From Collinsella sp. (GTDB taxonomy: Bacteria; Actinomycetota; Coriobacteriia; Coriobacteriales; Coriobacteriaceae), in NCBI GenBank assembly GCA_019414265.1, contig DXMJ01000014.1, positions 1 to 44,003 of the forward strand: a stretch of DNA of 44,003 nucleotides. Reading direction: 5' to 3'. The notes below the pieces were generated by a model. It searched no databases and had not been told where the DNA came from. It worked only from the letters and a program-made list of their open reading frames with translations. Position 1 is the stretch's first letter; every line of letters begins with the position of its first letter. Shown in pieces: positions 32,717-40,512 of this stretch. A program made the position numbers and the translations under genes.

Positions 32717-32974
32717 CTACTGGCTGCGTTTGATGTGCAGGCCAAGGCCGATGGCGCTTGTACCTGCCGCGGCGATTCCTGCCGCCAGGAGCTGTCGCGT
32801 GTCGCCCGTTTGCGCTAGGGGTTCATGTTGGCCGCTGCGTTCGAGCTCCGATAGATCGACAGTCACTTGTGTGGCAGCTTGCGCCTGCTCTTGTTGGGCA
32901 AAGGCGGCGATCGGGGCAAACGTTACAACGCCGACGATAGCGGCAAGGACAATCGCCTTAGGCCGTGTGCGCAC
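32717..32974 (-). CDS. Small LAxTG cell-wall-anchored protein
   Basis: 85 residues from a GTG. A signal peptide (KAIVLAAIVGVVTFAPIAAFA) is followed by only about 25 exposed residues, then the sorting signal LAQTGD, a hydrophobic helix (LLAAGIAAAGTSAIGLGL) and a basic end HIKRSQ. LAxTG is the motif described for class E sortases in Actinomycetota. The start overlaps the stop region of the preceding gene by 17 bases, suggesting coupling. The exposed part is so short that it may serve as a base or linker for another surface protein. No sortase gene is in the window. Confidence 0.75.
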   Translation of the reverse strand: MRTRPKAIVLAAIVGVVTFAPIAAFAQQEQAQAATQVTVDLSELERSGQHEPLAQTGDTRQLLAAGIAAAGTSAIGLGLHIKRSQ

Positions 32975-33557
32975 CGGGCTCGACCGTCCACGTAATGCTC
33001 GCGACCTGGTCGCCCGTGCCGGTCACATGGAAGATGTCTCGCGTGACGCGGGCGACATTGCCACTCGTCTTGAGCTTAATCCTGTCCGTACCATTGGCGA
33101 TGCCCTGGTAGCCCATGTCGAAGGATGCATTTTTGGAAAGGTCGAGGCCTGCTTCCTGCGTCGCGGCATGAGCGTCTTGGAGTGCCTTGTCGGGGCCGAC
33201 CTTAAAATCGATGGAGTTCTGGGCGGTTCCCGTCTTGGCGTCAGCGACGATGCTCCAGGAGTTCTTGGCGCCGATTTTCATGTTGGTAACGTGGATGCCA
33301 TAGGCCGAAAGATTGTCGATAGTGGTTGTGTTCTCGGAAGGGCCCTGAAGCGTGCCATCGGCCTTGGCGACAAACGGAATGACGGTCGGAGTCTTAAACG
33401 CGATGTTGTCGATTTCGGTCCTGATGGTCACGTCGGTGGTTCCAACGCGTCCCTCCGCCAGAGCGGTGGTCGGCGCGGCGCTCATTGCGAGTGCGAGCGC
33501 CAGCCCTGCGCCCACGACGAGCGCCCTGGTCCCGCTCAAGTTCCTGGTGATGTCCAT
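32958..33557 (-). CDS. Secreted beta-rich surface protein
   Basis: 199 residues. A signal peptide of about 34 residues (ALVVGAGLALALAMSAAPTTALA) is followed by a soluble domain: TTDVTIRTEIDNIAFKTP, VIPFVAKADGTLQGPS, IDNLSAYGIHVTNMKI and the end VASITWTVEPG. The last segment is loosely reminiscent of WxL-type domain endings, a weak similarity. AAAGGAACG precedes the ATG at 33557. It is followed, with overlap, by the LAQTG protein. Probably a subunit of an extracellular structure; family not firmly known. Confidence 0.75.
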   Translation of the reverse strand: MDITRNLSGTRALVVGAGLALALAMSAAPTTALAEGRVGTTDVTIRTEIDNIAFKTPTVIPFVAKADGTLQGPSENTTTIDNLSAYGIHVTNMKIGAKNSWSIVADAKTGTAQNSIDFKVGPDKALQDAHAATQEAGLDLSKNASFDMGYQGIANGTDRIKLKTSGNVARVTRDIFHVTGTGDQVASITWTVEPGAHTA

Positions 33558-33576
33558 AATCGTTCCTTTCTATTCG

Positions 33577-33595
33577 TCACGGAACGTTTCCGTGA
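33577..33595. repeat. Perfect hairpin in the surface-protein cluster
   Basis: TCACGGAA (33577-33584) and TTCCGTGA (33588-33595) pair around CGT in the 88-base gap between two genes of the cluster. With no T-run it may be an mRNA processing or stability structure, or an operator for an internal promoter. Confidence 0.5.
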
Positions 33596-33645
33596 GGGTT
33601 AGACGAAAACGGCACGGGTGCGCATTTTCATAACAGGCGGCAGAT

Positions 33646-34155
33646 CTAGTCTTCGGCCTGCGCAACCCGCACCTTGATGCGCGTGGGATTGCCATGGGCG
33701 TCGTAGGTCTTGGCGTCGAGCGCTTGAATCTCGATATACGCCTCACCTTCTTTGATGTCGCCTGCAGGGCAGGTCTCAACGGTCTTGCCGGTCTCGACCA
33801 CGCCCGATTCATAGACGGTCTCGTCGTTTTGGATCACGCGGAAACGCTGGGGAAACTTGTTATCCTGGACGTTTTGCACGTTGACGCGCAGCTTACCGCC
33901 TTTTTGTAGCTGGGCGACCGGTGCGACCGAGATTGTCATCATGTTGTCGCGGACGATGGCATCGAGCTCGTCCTGGATTTCTTGGCGCGACTTACCCTCT
34001 GCCGCTGTGACCGAGGCGCCCGTCTCGGCGACAGGCTTTGACTGCCAGGCGTAAAGGCCGACGGCGATAAGGGCGCAGGCGATGGCCAAGCAGACGATGC
34101 CGAGCCTTTTTCGATGTTTTGACCCCAGGGGGCTCGACCGCTTCCGTGCGTTCAT
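33646..34155 (-). CDS. Membrane-anchored extracytoplasmic hypothetical protein
   Basis: 169 residues. A basic N-terminus (MNARKRSSPLGSKHRKR) and one membrane helix (LGIVCLAIACALIAVGLYAW) are followed by an outside domain with a Glu/Asp-rich helix and a beta-rich part (GGKLRVNVQNVQ, FRVIQNDETVYESGVV, GEAYIEIQALDAKTYDAHG). The ATG overlaps the stop of the preceding small gene by four bases. Probably assists assembly or anchoring of the secreted proteins encoded downstream; family not recognised. Confidence 0.75.
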   Translation of the reverse strand: MNARKRSSPLGSKHRKRLGIVCLAIACALIAVGLYAWQSKPVAETGASVTAAEGKSRQEIQDELDAIVRDNMMTISVAPVAQLQKGGKLRVNVQNVQDNKFPQRFRVIQNDETVYESGVVETGKTVETCPAGDIKEGEAYIEIQALDAKTYDAHGNPTRIKVRVAQAED

Positions 34156-34448
34156 GCGGCATCCTTAGTGGTATAGACGCGCGCGAACGTGGACGGATCG
34201 GCGCCAAAGAGCATGTGGAGCATGAGACGTCGCGAGTAGATGAGCTCGTCGAAGTTTGGGTCGAGTTTGATGTCGTGGATGTGGGCGATATGGTGGGCGA
34301 GTGCCGAAAACGATTCGGGATCGCAGATCACGTCGGTGGTGACGTGATAGACGACCGCATCGGGAAACGCCTCCTCGTCGAAGGGCAGAAGATATGGGTC
34401 ATCGTCAACTTCGATGGCGACGCCATACTGGGGCCAGTAATATGCCAT
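34152..34448 (-). CDS. Small cytosolic hypothetical protein, first gene of the surface cluster
   Basis: 98 residues with no signal peptide or membrane helix. It is acidic and aromatic (MAYYWPQYGVAIEVDDDPYLL, AFPDAVVYHVTTDVI, HHIAHIHDIKLDPNFDELIY). GGGAGG precedes the ATG at 34448. It overlaps the next gene by four bases, so despite being cytosolic it is coexpressed with membrane and secreted proteins. Function unknown. Confidence 0.7.
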   Translation of the reverse strand: MAYYWPQYGVAIEVDDDPYLLPFDEEAFPDAVVYHVTTDVICDPESFSALAHHIAHIHDIKLDPNFDELIYSRRLMLHMLFGADPSTFARVYTTKDAA

Positions 34449-34793
34449 GGGAACCTCCCTGCTTTTGGGCCAAACCTTCTATTGGCTCTGGCTGTCGATG
34501 CCGACCGTATCAGCCGCAACTTGACCAATTTCTGACCAAATGCTTGACGGGTTTACATCGCCGCAGGTGAGAGATGCTAAAAAATATCTCAAGTTTTTTC
34601 GAGCGCCAATTGCATGCATGGCAGTGATGGGAAGGAGCGCGTTAAATAGAGCGCCTGCCGAGAAAACGCCGCCGCTTGCCGAATTGCACAAACGTAAAAT
34701 TCGCCAATTATGGAGACGGTCTCAGTCACGTCGACGAAACGATGCGGTAACATCTCCCTGCAAATACTGTAGTTAACTAAAGGGGGAGTTTGC
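34449..34793. promoter_or_regulatory. Divergent intergenic region with TGACCAA direct repeats
   Basis: A 345-base gap between the surface cluster and the lactate dehydrogenase operon. TGACCAA occurs at 34522-34528 and 34533-34539, exactly one helical turn apart, a likely activator or repressor site. TAGTTAACTA (34770-34779) is a perfect palindrome immediately before the lactate dehydrogenase ribosome binding site. No convincing gene is present inside. Confidence 0.4.
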
Positions 34794-36395
34794 GTGTCTG
34801 CAGCCATCAAACCCTTCAGCGACGAGTTCGAAGAATATGGTCGCGATGAATCTCGCACATCGGGCGAGGCGTCGAGTATCTCGTTTCCGACAACGGAGGA
34901 CGAAGTCCGCGCCATTCTGCGAAAGCTCCATGCCGAGCATGTTCCGATAACGGTCCAGGGTGCTCGGACCGGTCTGGCTGCCGGTGCCGTGCCCCACGGC
35001 GGCCACATCCTCAACACTTCTCGTATGAATCGCTACCTGGGTCTTCGCCGCGACGAGCAAGGCCGTTTTCTGCTGCGCGTGGAGCCGGGCGTCGTGCTTT
35101 CTGAGTTACGCAAGCAGCTGGGCAAGAAGGCATTGCCGACCGCTGGCTGGGATCAGGCATCGCTTGAGGCCTATGAGGAGTTCCAGACAGCTCCCGAGCA
35201 GTTCTTTCCCACCGATCCCACCGAGGCATCTGCCTGCCTGGGTGGCATGGCGGCGTGCAATGCCTCCGGTGCCCGCAGCTATGCCTATGGCCCCATGCGC
35301 CCGCACGTTACGGGGCTTCACGTGGCACTGCCGGACGGCGACCTGCTCGAGCTTCATCGAGGTCGGGCACACGCTGACGCACGCCACTTGTCGCTCGTGA
35401 CGGCAGGGGGCCGCGCGCTTGAGCTGGATCTTCCCGGCTATACCATGCCCAAGACCAAAAACGCGTCGGGTTATTTCGTTTCGGACGACATGGACGCCAT
35501 CGATCTTTTTATCGGTGCATGCGGCACACTCGGGGTCATTACCGAGCTCGAGATCGCCCTGCAGGCGGCACCTTCGGTCGTATGGGGCGTGAGCTGCTTT
35601 TTCGACAGCGAGGACAAGGCAGTGTCCTTTACCGATTCCGTGCGCCCCGTGCTGTCCCATGCCGCCGCTATTGAGTATTTCGATGCCGGCGCCTTGGATA
35701 TCCTTCGCCGCCAGCGCGAGCAGTCGACCGCGTTTGCCTCGCTGCCGGCACTCGACGATGAGGCAAAGGTCTGTATTTACGTGGAACTCGACTGCGACGA
35801 CGAGGCTCAAGCGACTGAGGAGCTGTACCACCTGGGATGGGTTTTGGAGCTTGCGGGCGGCCGCGATGACGCGACCTGGGTTGCGCGCACCGAGGTCGAT
35901 CGCGAATGCCAGCGGTTCTTCCGCCACGCCGTCCCCGAGAGTGTCAACATGCTCATCGATGAGCGTCGCCGCACCGACCCCACCATTACCAAACTGGGGT
36001 CGGATATGTCGGTACCCAACGCGCGCCTGGCCGATGTCGTTGCCTTCTATCGCCGCACGCTGGCCGAAAGCGGGCTTGAGTCTGCCGCCTGGGGACATAT
36101 CGGCAACAACCATCTGCATGTGAATATCCTGCCGCGCGATGCGCAGGACTACCGTCGCGGTGGTGAGCTGTTTGCCCGGTGGGCTGCGGAGGTAACGGCT
36201 ATGGGCGGCGCCGTCTCTGCCGAGCACGGCGTCGGCAAGATCAAAGCGGGCTTTTTGGAGACGATGTACGGCCACGAGGCCATGGTCGAATCGGCTCGAC
36301 TCAAGCTGCAGCTCGATCCTGCCGGGCAGCTGGGTCGTGGCAACCTATTTTCGGAGAAGCTCTTGGATGAACTCGTCCAGAAAGGGGGCGCGTGA
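34794..36395 (+). CDS. FAD-linked D-2-hydroxyacid (lactate) dehydrogenase, GlcD/Dld type
   Basis: 533 residues. A PCMH-type FAD domain shows VQGARTGLAAGAVPHGG, FFPTDPTEASACLGGMAACNASGARSYAYG and CGTLGVITELEIAL. The C-terminal domain has GHIGNNHLHVNILP and the closing AEHGVGKIKAGF. It oxidises a 2-hydroxyacid, probably D-lactate, to the keto acid. The GTG at 34794 follows GGGGGAG. It is directly followed by etfB and a ferredoxin-fused etfA, matching electron-bifurcating lactate dehydrogenase complexes such as Acetobacterium LctBCD, where lactate oxidation with NAD is driven by simultaneous ferredoxin oxidation. The exact hydroxyacid is not certain. Confidence 0.88.
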   Translation: MSAAIKPFSDEFEEYGRDESRTSGEASSISFPTTEDEVRAILRKLHAEHVPITVQGARTGLAAGAVPHGGHILNTSRMNRYLGLRRDEQGRFLLRVEPGVVLSELRKQLGKKALPTAGWDQASLEAYEEFQTAPEQFFPTDPTEASACLGGMAACNASGARSYAYGPMRPHVTGLHVALPDGDLLELHRGRAHADARHLSLVTAGGRALELDLPGYTMPKTKNASGYFVSDDMDAIDLFIGACGTLGVITELEIALQAAPSVVWGVSCFFDSEDKAVSFTDSVRPVLSHAAAIEYFDAGALDILRRQREQSTAFASLPALDDEAKVCIYVELDCDDEAQATEELYHLGWVLELAGGRDDATWVARTEVDRECQRFFRHAVPESVNMLIDERRRTDPTITKLGSDMSVPNARLADVVAFYRRTLAESGLESAAWGHIGNNHLHVNILPRDAQDYRRGGELFARWAAEVTAMGGAVSAEHGVGKIKAGFLETMYGHEAMVESARLKLQLDPAGQLGRGNLFSEKLLDELVQKGGA

Positions 36396-36397
36396 AG

Positions 36398-37213
36398 ATG
36401 AGCGATTTCCATATGGTGGTGTGCGTCAAGGCGGTACCGGGAAGCACCGAGGTCAAGATGGACCCCAAAACCAATACCATCGTGCGTGATGGCAAGCAGG
36501 CGGTCATTAATCCCTTCGATGCAAGTGCCCTCGAATGCGCGCTGGCGCTCAAGGACGACTTTATCGGCTTTGGCATGGATGTGCGCGTGACGGTGGTGTC
36601 GATGGGTATCCCTGCAACCGAATCGCTGCTGCGCGACTGCATTGCCCGCGGCGCCGATGATGCGCTGCTGCTGACCGATCGCGCCTTTGCGGGCGCGGAC
36701 ACGTTGGCGACCACCTATGCCCTCAAATGCGGTATCGAGGCGCTCGACGAGGACTTCGACCTGCTCATCTGCGGCAAGATGGCGGTAGATGGCGATACCG
36801 CCCAGATTGGCCCCGAGCTGGCCGGCGCCTTCGAGATTCCCTGCGTGACCGATGTGAGCTGCGTGCAGAGCGCAGGTTTTACGACGTGCGGTGCGCTTTC
36901 GCTCGTTCACGGTTGCGATGCCGGCGAGGAGACGGTCTATCTGGAGATGCCGTGCGCGATGACGACCGCCAAGGAGATCGGCCAGCTGCGCATGCCGAGC
37001 ATCGCCGGCATTCGCGCGGCCGAAGATGCGGATGTGCGGGTGGTCTGTGCTGCCGATGTACATGCTGACCCTTCGCGTTGCGGCCTTACCGGATCGCCGA
37101 CGCAGGTCGTGCGCTCATTTGTGCCCGACCGCGACCAAACGTGCGAGGCCATCGAGGGCACGCCGGTCGAGCAGGCGGCAAAGATTGCCAAGATTATCGA
37201 GGGGATGGCATAG
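36398..37213 (+). CDS. etfB: Electron transfer flavoprotein beta subunit
   Basis: 271 residues. Family blocks include VVCVKAVPGSTEVKMD, NPFDASALECAL, the flavin-binding GADDALLLTDRAFAGADTLATTYAL, and ICGKMAVDGDTAQIGPELA. The segment DRAFAGADTLAT resembles bifurcating EtfB proteins, which hold a second FAD in place of AMP. The ATG at 36398 lies nine bases after GGGGG; a GTG at 36392 overlapping the upstream stop is an alternative. One base group after it the etfA ATG follows immediately, so the three genes form one operon. Confidence 0.9.
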   Translation: MSDFHMVVCVKAVPGSTEVKMDPKTNTIVRDGKQAVINPFDASALECALALKDDFIGFGMDVRVTVVSMGIPATESLLRDCIARGADDALLLTDRAFAGADTLATTYALKCGIEALDEDFDLLICGKMAVDGDTAQIGPELAGAFEIPCVTDVSCVQSAGFTTCGALSLVHGCDAGEETVYLEMPCAMTTAKEIGQLRMPSIAGIRAAEDADVRVVCAADVHADPSRCGLTGSPTQVVRSFVPDRDQTCEAIEGTPVEQAAKIAKIIEGMA

Positions 37214-38419
37214 ATGAGCGGACTGATAATCGATAGCGAGGCGTGCGTTGGCTGTGGCCGCTGCGTTCGCGCCTGTGCCTCGGGTGGCATTGTGATGGAG
37301 GGCGAGCGCCCCAACCGCTGCGCCCATGTGACCGACGGCTGTATCTTGTGCGGCGGGTGCGTCGACGCCTGCCCCGTCAATGCCATTTCGATCGAGCGCG
37401 ACGAGGCCGCCGGCGCGGTTGACCTCGATGCGTATCGAGACATATGGGTATTCGTTCAGACCGACGATCACGATGTCGTGGCTCCGGTGGCCTACGAGCT
37501 CATGGGTAAGGGGCGCGAGCTTGCCGATGCTCGCGGTTGCCGTCTGGTGGCATTGGCCGGCATGGGCCCCGAGGGCTCGCTTGAGGACCTGGAACATCTG
37601 GTCTGCGCCGGTGCCGACGAGGTCGTGGTCTGCCGCGACGAGCGACTGCGCCAAAACGATGCGGAGATCTATGCTCGTCTCATCTGCGATTTGGTGGCCG
37701 AGCGCAGACCCGAGGCCATTCTGTACGGCGCGACTGCCTTTGGTCGTGAGCTGGCGCCCGGTGTGGCCGTACGCTTGCAGACGGGCCTTACGGCCGACTG
37801 TACGGTGCTTTCGATGGATACGGAGACGGGTCTACTGCAGCAGACCCGCCCGGCGTTTGGCGGCAACTTGATGGCCACCATTATCTGCCCCAATCATCGG
37901 CCGCAGATGGCAACGGTGCGCCCCGGCATCTTTGGGGCACCCAAGTTTGACTACAGCCGCTCTGGCACGATTACCCAGGTATCGCTTGCGAATGATGTTA
38001 AGGCCCGTGTCGAGATCTCGATTCCCGCCGAGGAGTGGGGGCAGCAGGCATCAATTGCCGATGCCGAGCGCCTGGTCGTGGTGGGCCGCGGCATCGGCTC
38101 CAAGAAGAATCTGCCCCTGATGCGAAAACTCGCCGATGCCTTGGGTGCCGAGCTTGGTTGCACGCGTCCCGTTGTGGAGGCAGGCTGGTTGGAGTATCGC
38201 CACCAGATTGGCCAGACCGGCGTGTCGGTTTCGCCCAAGCTCCTTGTGAGTATCGGCGTTTCGGGCGCTATCCAGCATCTTGCCGGCATCGGCGGCGCGG
38301 AGTGCATCATCGCTGTCAACGAGGACCCGGATGCCCCCATCTTCGGCGCTGCGCAGTACAAAGTTGTCGGTGACGCCGTCGAAGTTGTCGAGGAGCTTCT
38401 GGCCCAGCTCGAGCGCTAG
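37214..38419 (+). CDS. etfA: Electron transfer flavoprotein alpha subunit with 2x[4Fe-4S] ferredoxin domain
   Basis: 401 residues. The first 60 hold two iron-sulfur motifs: Cys11-x2-Cys14-x2-Cys17-x3-Cys21 and Cys43-x2-Cys46-x2-Cys49-x3-Cys53. A standard EtfA follows, with the FAD-binding C-terminal domain (VVGRGIGSKKNLPLM, PVVEAGWLEYRHQIGQTGVSVSPKL, GVSGAIQHLAGIGGAECIIAVNEDPDAPIF). The ferredoxin part is what LctC-type subunits carry and supports electron confurcation from reduced ferredoxin. The ATG at 37214 follows GAGGGG. Its end overlaps the convergent HD-domain gene by four bases. Confidence 0.92.
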   Translation: MSGLIIDSEACVGCGRCVRACASGGIVMEGERPNRCAHVTDGCILCGGCVDACPVNAISIERDEAAGAVDLDAYRDIWVFVQTDDHDVVAPVAYELMGKGRELADARGCRLVALAGMGPEGSLEDLEHLVCAGADEVVVCRDERLRQNDAEIYARLICDLVAERRPEAILYGATAFGRELAPGVAVRLQTGLTADCTVLSMDTETGLLQQTRPAFGGNLMATIICPNHRPQMATVRPGIFGAPKFDYSRSGTITQVSLANDVKARVEISIPAEEWGQQASIADAERLVVVGRGIGSKKNLPLMRKLADALGAELGCTRPVVEAGWLEYRHQIGQTGVSVSPKLLVSIGVSGAIQHLAGIGGAECIIAVNEDPDAPIFGAAQYKVVGDAVEVVEELLAQLER

Positions 38420-39228
38420 GCGCTGGCCAGCCAGGCTCGCATCTCTTTCTTTAGGCGTTCCCAGGTCGCTTGCGTGGCGGGGTCGGTAAAGGGCCGCACG
38501 ATACCAAAAGGTGCGTCGAGCAGGCGGTAGATATCGCCCTGCTTGCGCGTCAGCGCGCGGCTTGCCGGATAGACGAGCTCAAACATAAAGCAGATAAGCC
38601 CCACCAAGTAGTCCGCGGGCTCATCGCGCTCATCGCGCGTGACGCAGCGGTGCTCGTCAAAGGCAGCCAGCGTCGGTGCCGAGAAGTGGCTGGCAAGAAA
38701 CACGTCCTCATCCACTTTGAGGATGGTGTCGACGGTGCTGTCGGCGATGGTGCGCATAATGTCGACCTTGTCGCCATCGCGCACAATATCGCAGAAGCGC
38801 CGCGTGCGCTCGTCGAGCTGCGCGGGTAGACGGAAATCGCTGTGATAGGCAATGCTTGCGCGAATCAACTCGTCTTCTACCGGATCGTCGATAAAGTCGC
38901 GGATACTTGTTGTCGCGGGCGCGTCTGCAGGGTTTTCGCCAAAGAGAACCTCGACGCCCAACGCCGCATGGCTCATGCTCTCGGCATCCTTAAACGTGTC
39001 CCAGCGTCGCAGCTGCTCAAAGCGACCCATATCGTGCAGCAGGCCGCAAAGCCACGCTAGGTCAATGTCCTGAGGTGACCAGCCCTGTTCGCGTGCCACG
39101 GCATCGCATGCCTCGGCAACGTGGTACGTATGCTCGATTTTGAGCGCGATACGCGGATTGGCGGCATCGTAGGCATCGGTGTAGGTTTTGAAGGCCGCGG
39201 CAGCCCGCGTTCGATCGATAGCTGTCAT
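38416..39228 (-). CDS. HD-domain phosphohydrolase-like protein
   Basis: 270 residues. The HD metal-binding pattern is visible as IEHTYHVAEAC, then LLHDMGRFEQ (the HD pair), then SHAALGVEVLF, and a later IVRDGDKVDIMR. These predict a metal-dependent phosphohydrolase acting perhaps on nucleotides; the substrate is unknown. AGGAAG precedes the ATG at 39228. It stands alone on the minus strand between plus-strand operons. Confidence 0.82.
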   Translation of the reverse strand: MTAIDRTRAAAAFKTYTDAYDAANPRIALKIEHTYHVAEACDAVAREQGWSPQDIDLAWLCGLLHDMGRFEQLRRWDTFKDAESMSHAALGVEVLFGENPADAPATTSIRDFIDDPVEDELIRASIAYHSDFRLPAQLDERTRRFCDIVRDGDKVDIMRTIADSTVDTILKVDEDVFLASHFSAPTLAAFDEHRCVTRDERDEPADYLVGLICFMFELVYPASRALTRKQGDIYRLLDAPFGIVRPFTDPATQATWERLKKEMRAWLASA

Positions 39229-39246
39229 AATGACTTCCTAAAAAGT

Positions 39247-39266
39247 TGTGTCTTTCTGTGTCTTTC
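39247..39266. repeat. Perfect tandem duplication of a 10-mer before the HD gene
   Basis: TGTGTCTTTC is repeated twice head to tail, 19-38 bases upstream of the HD-domain start codon. It could be a binding site one helical turn in period, or chance. The rest of the 137-base divergent gap also holds TGGCAA...TTGCCA. Confidence 0.35.
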
Positions 39267-39365
39267 GATCCGGTGGCAATTGTAGGTGAACTCGGTTGCC
39301 ATCGGGCGATGGTTCTGCCGCGTCGTTGAATGCGGCTCGGAAATCTTGTCGGGACGAGGAACGTT

Positions 39366-40058
39366 ATGGTGCTCAAAATCGTTAAAACCGTCTGGCCGGT
39401 GATGCTTACCTATGTTGCGATAGCCGCGCCGTGCGGAATGATTATGGCGCAGACGGGAATGGAACCCTGGATGGTTTTTGCCCTGAGCAGCACGTTCGTG
39501 ACGGGCAGCGGGCAGTTTATGGTCTGCAACCTGTGGCTGGCAGGTGTGCCTGCGGCATCGATTGTCGCAAGTGTGGCCGCAATCTCCTCGCGCTTTGCGC
39601 TTTACTCGGCATCGATCGCACCGCATTTGAGGGGTGCTTCGAAGCGTCAGACGCTGGCTGTTGCCGCGACACTTACCGAGGAGGCATACGGCATTTCGCT
39701 TGCCAAGTTGGTTAAAGGGGAGGATTGGGGTCCGCTCGAGTCCTTTGTGCTCAACGTGATCCTCATCGCAACATGGGGCGTTTCGTGTACGACGGGCGCC
39801 ATCGTCGGCGCCGTTGTTGATGTTCCCACCGCTATTGCGGGTTTTGTCTGCACATCGCTCTTTATCTGCCTACTCTTTTCGCAGCGACTGTCGCGCGGCA
39901 ATGTCGTAGCTGCCGGTTTGGCTGCGGTGTCCGTCGCCATATGCAAGTTCTTGGGGTGGACGAATATCGCCGTGCCGGCAAGTGTGCTCGTCGGCGTTGT
40001 CACGGCACTCGCGTGCGATGTCCTCGCCGAGGGAAGGGGCGCTCGCGATGCCCGTTAA
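39366..40058 (+). CDS. azlC: AzlC family permease (branched-chain amino acid export)
   Basis: About 230 residues, mostly membrane helices, with the family block APCGMIMAQTGMEPWMVFALSSTFVTGSGQFM and later FALYSASIAPHL and TLTEEAYGIS. AzlC with AzlD forms a two-component exporter for branched-chain amino acids or azaleucine. GAGG lies six bases before the ATG at 39366; the frame opens at 39330. It overlaps azlD by eleven bases. Confidence 0.9.
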   Translation: MVLKIVKTVWPVMLTYVAIAAPCGMIMAQTGMEPWMVFALSSTFVTGSGQFMVCNLWLAGVPAASIVASVAAISSRFALYSASIAPHLRGASKRQTLAVAATLTEEAYGISLAKLVKGEDWGPLESFVLNVILIATWGVSCTTGAIVGAVVDVPTAIAGFVCTSLFICLLFSQRLSRGNVVAAGLAAVSVAICKFLGWTNIAVPASVLVGVVTALACDVLAEGRGARDAR

Positions 40059-40371
40059 TGAGTTTTTGGTTCTATGGCTGTCGTCATGGGCGGCCATCGC
40101 GTTTTTCCGCATTGCCCCGGCGTTTGCCTTGCGCGGGAGAACGCTGTCGCCCCGCGTTACCGAGGCCTTGGGTTATATTCCGCCTGCCGCCTTTGCGGCG
40201 CTGGTCGCCAACGATTTGATAAGCCCTGGCGCTTTCGACGCCGGCTTGTGGCAGGGCTTGATTCCCTGGATTGCGGCCGCCGGCGTCGTGGCGGTGGCAA
40301 TCAAGACAAAGTCGATGTTGTGGTGCTGCGTCTCGGGCATCGTGTTCTATATCGTTTTGAGCTTCATATAA
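40048..40371 (+). CDS. azlD: AzlD family small membrane partner
   Basis: 107 residues with about four membrane helices (FLVLWLSSWAAIAFFRIAPAF, ALGYIPPAAFAALVANDL, IPWIAAAGVVAVAIKTKS, CCVSGIVFYIVLSF), the usual AzlD plan. GGAAGGGG precedes the ATG at 40048, inside the end of azlC. Confidence 0.88.
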   Translation: MPVNEFLVLWLSSWAAIAFFRIAPAFALRGRTLSPRVTEALGYIPPAAFAALVANDLISPGAFDAGLWQGLIPWIAAAGVVAVAIKTKSMLWCCVSGIVFYIVLSFI

Positions 40372-40451
40372 GAGCGGAGCACGTTTAGCGTCCCGGCACA
40401 CGTATCGAATTTCTCACCGAGCCGGTCTGCTTCTTCTGGTACCATGGTCAA

Positions 40452-40469
40452 ACTTTACTGTAGCAAAGT
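40452..40469. promoter_or_regulatory. Imperfect palindrome upstream of kdgT
   Basis: ACTTTACTGTAGCAAAGT is symmetric at 14 of 18 positions and lies about 45 bases before the kdgT start. It overlaps a possible promoter (TGGTCA, 18-base spacer, TATGAC). A plausible repressor operator. Confidence 0.4.
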
Positions 40470-40512
40470 ATGACGTGGGCTTTTGTTCTGCGTCAGCGGA
40501 AATGGGGGTTTC

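Noticed and set aside
34540..34776. 78-codon frame in the divergent gap before the lactate dehydrogenase gene
   Set aside because: No ribosome binding site and overlaps regulatory motifs; no family resemblance.
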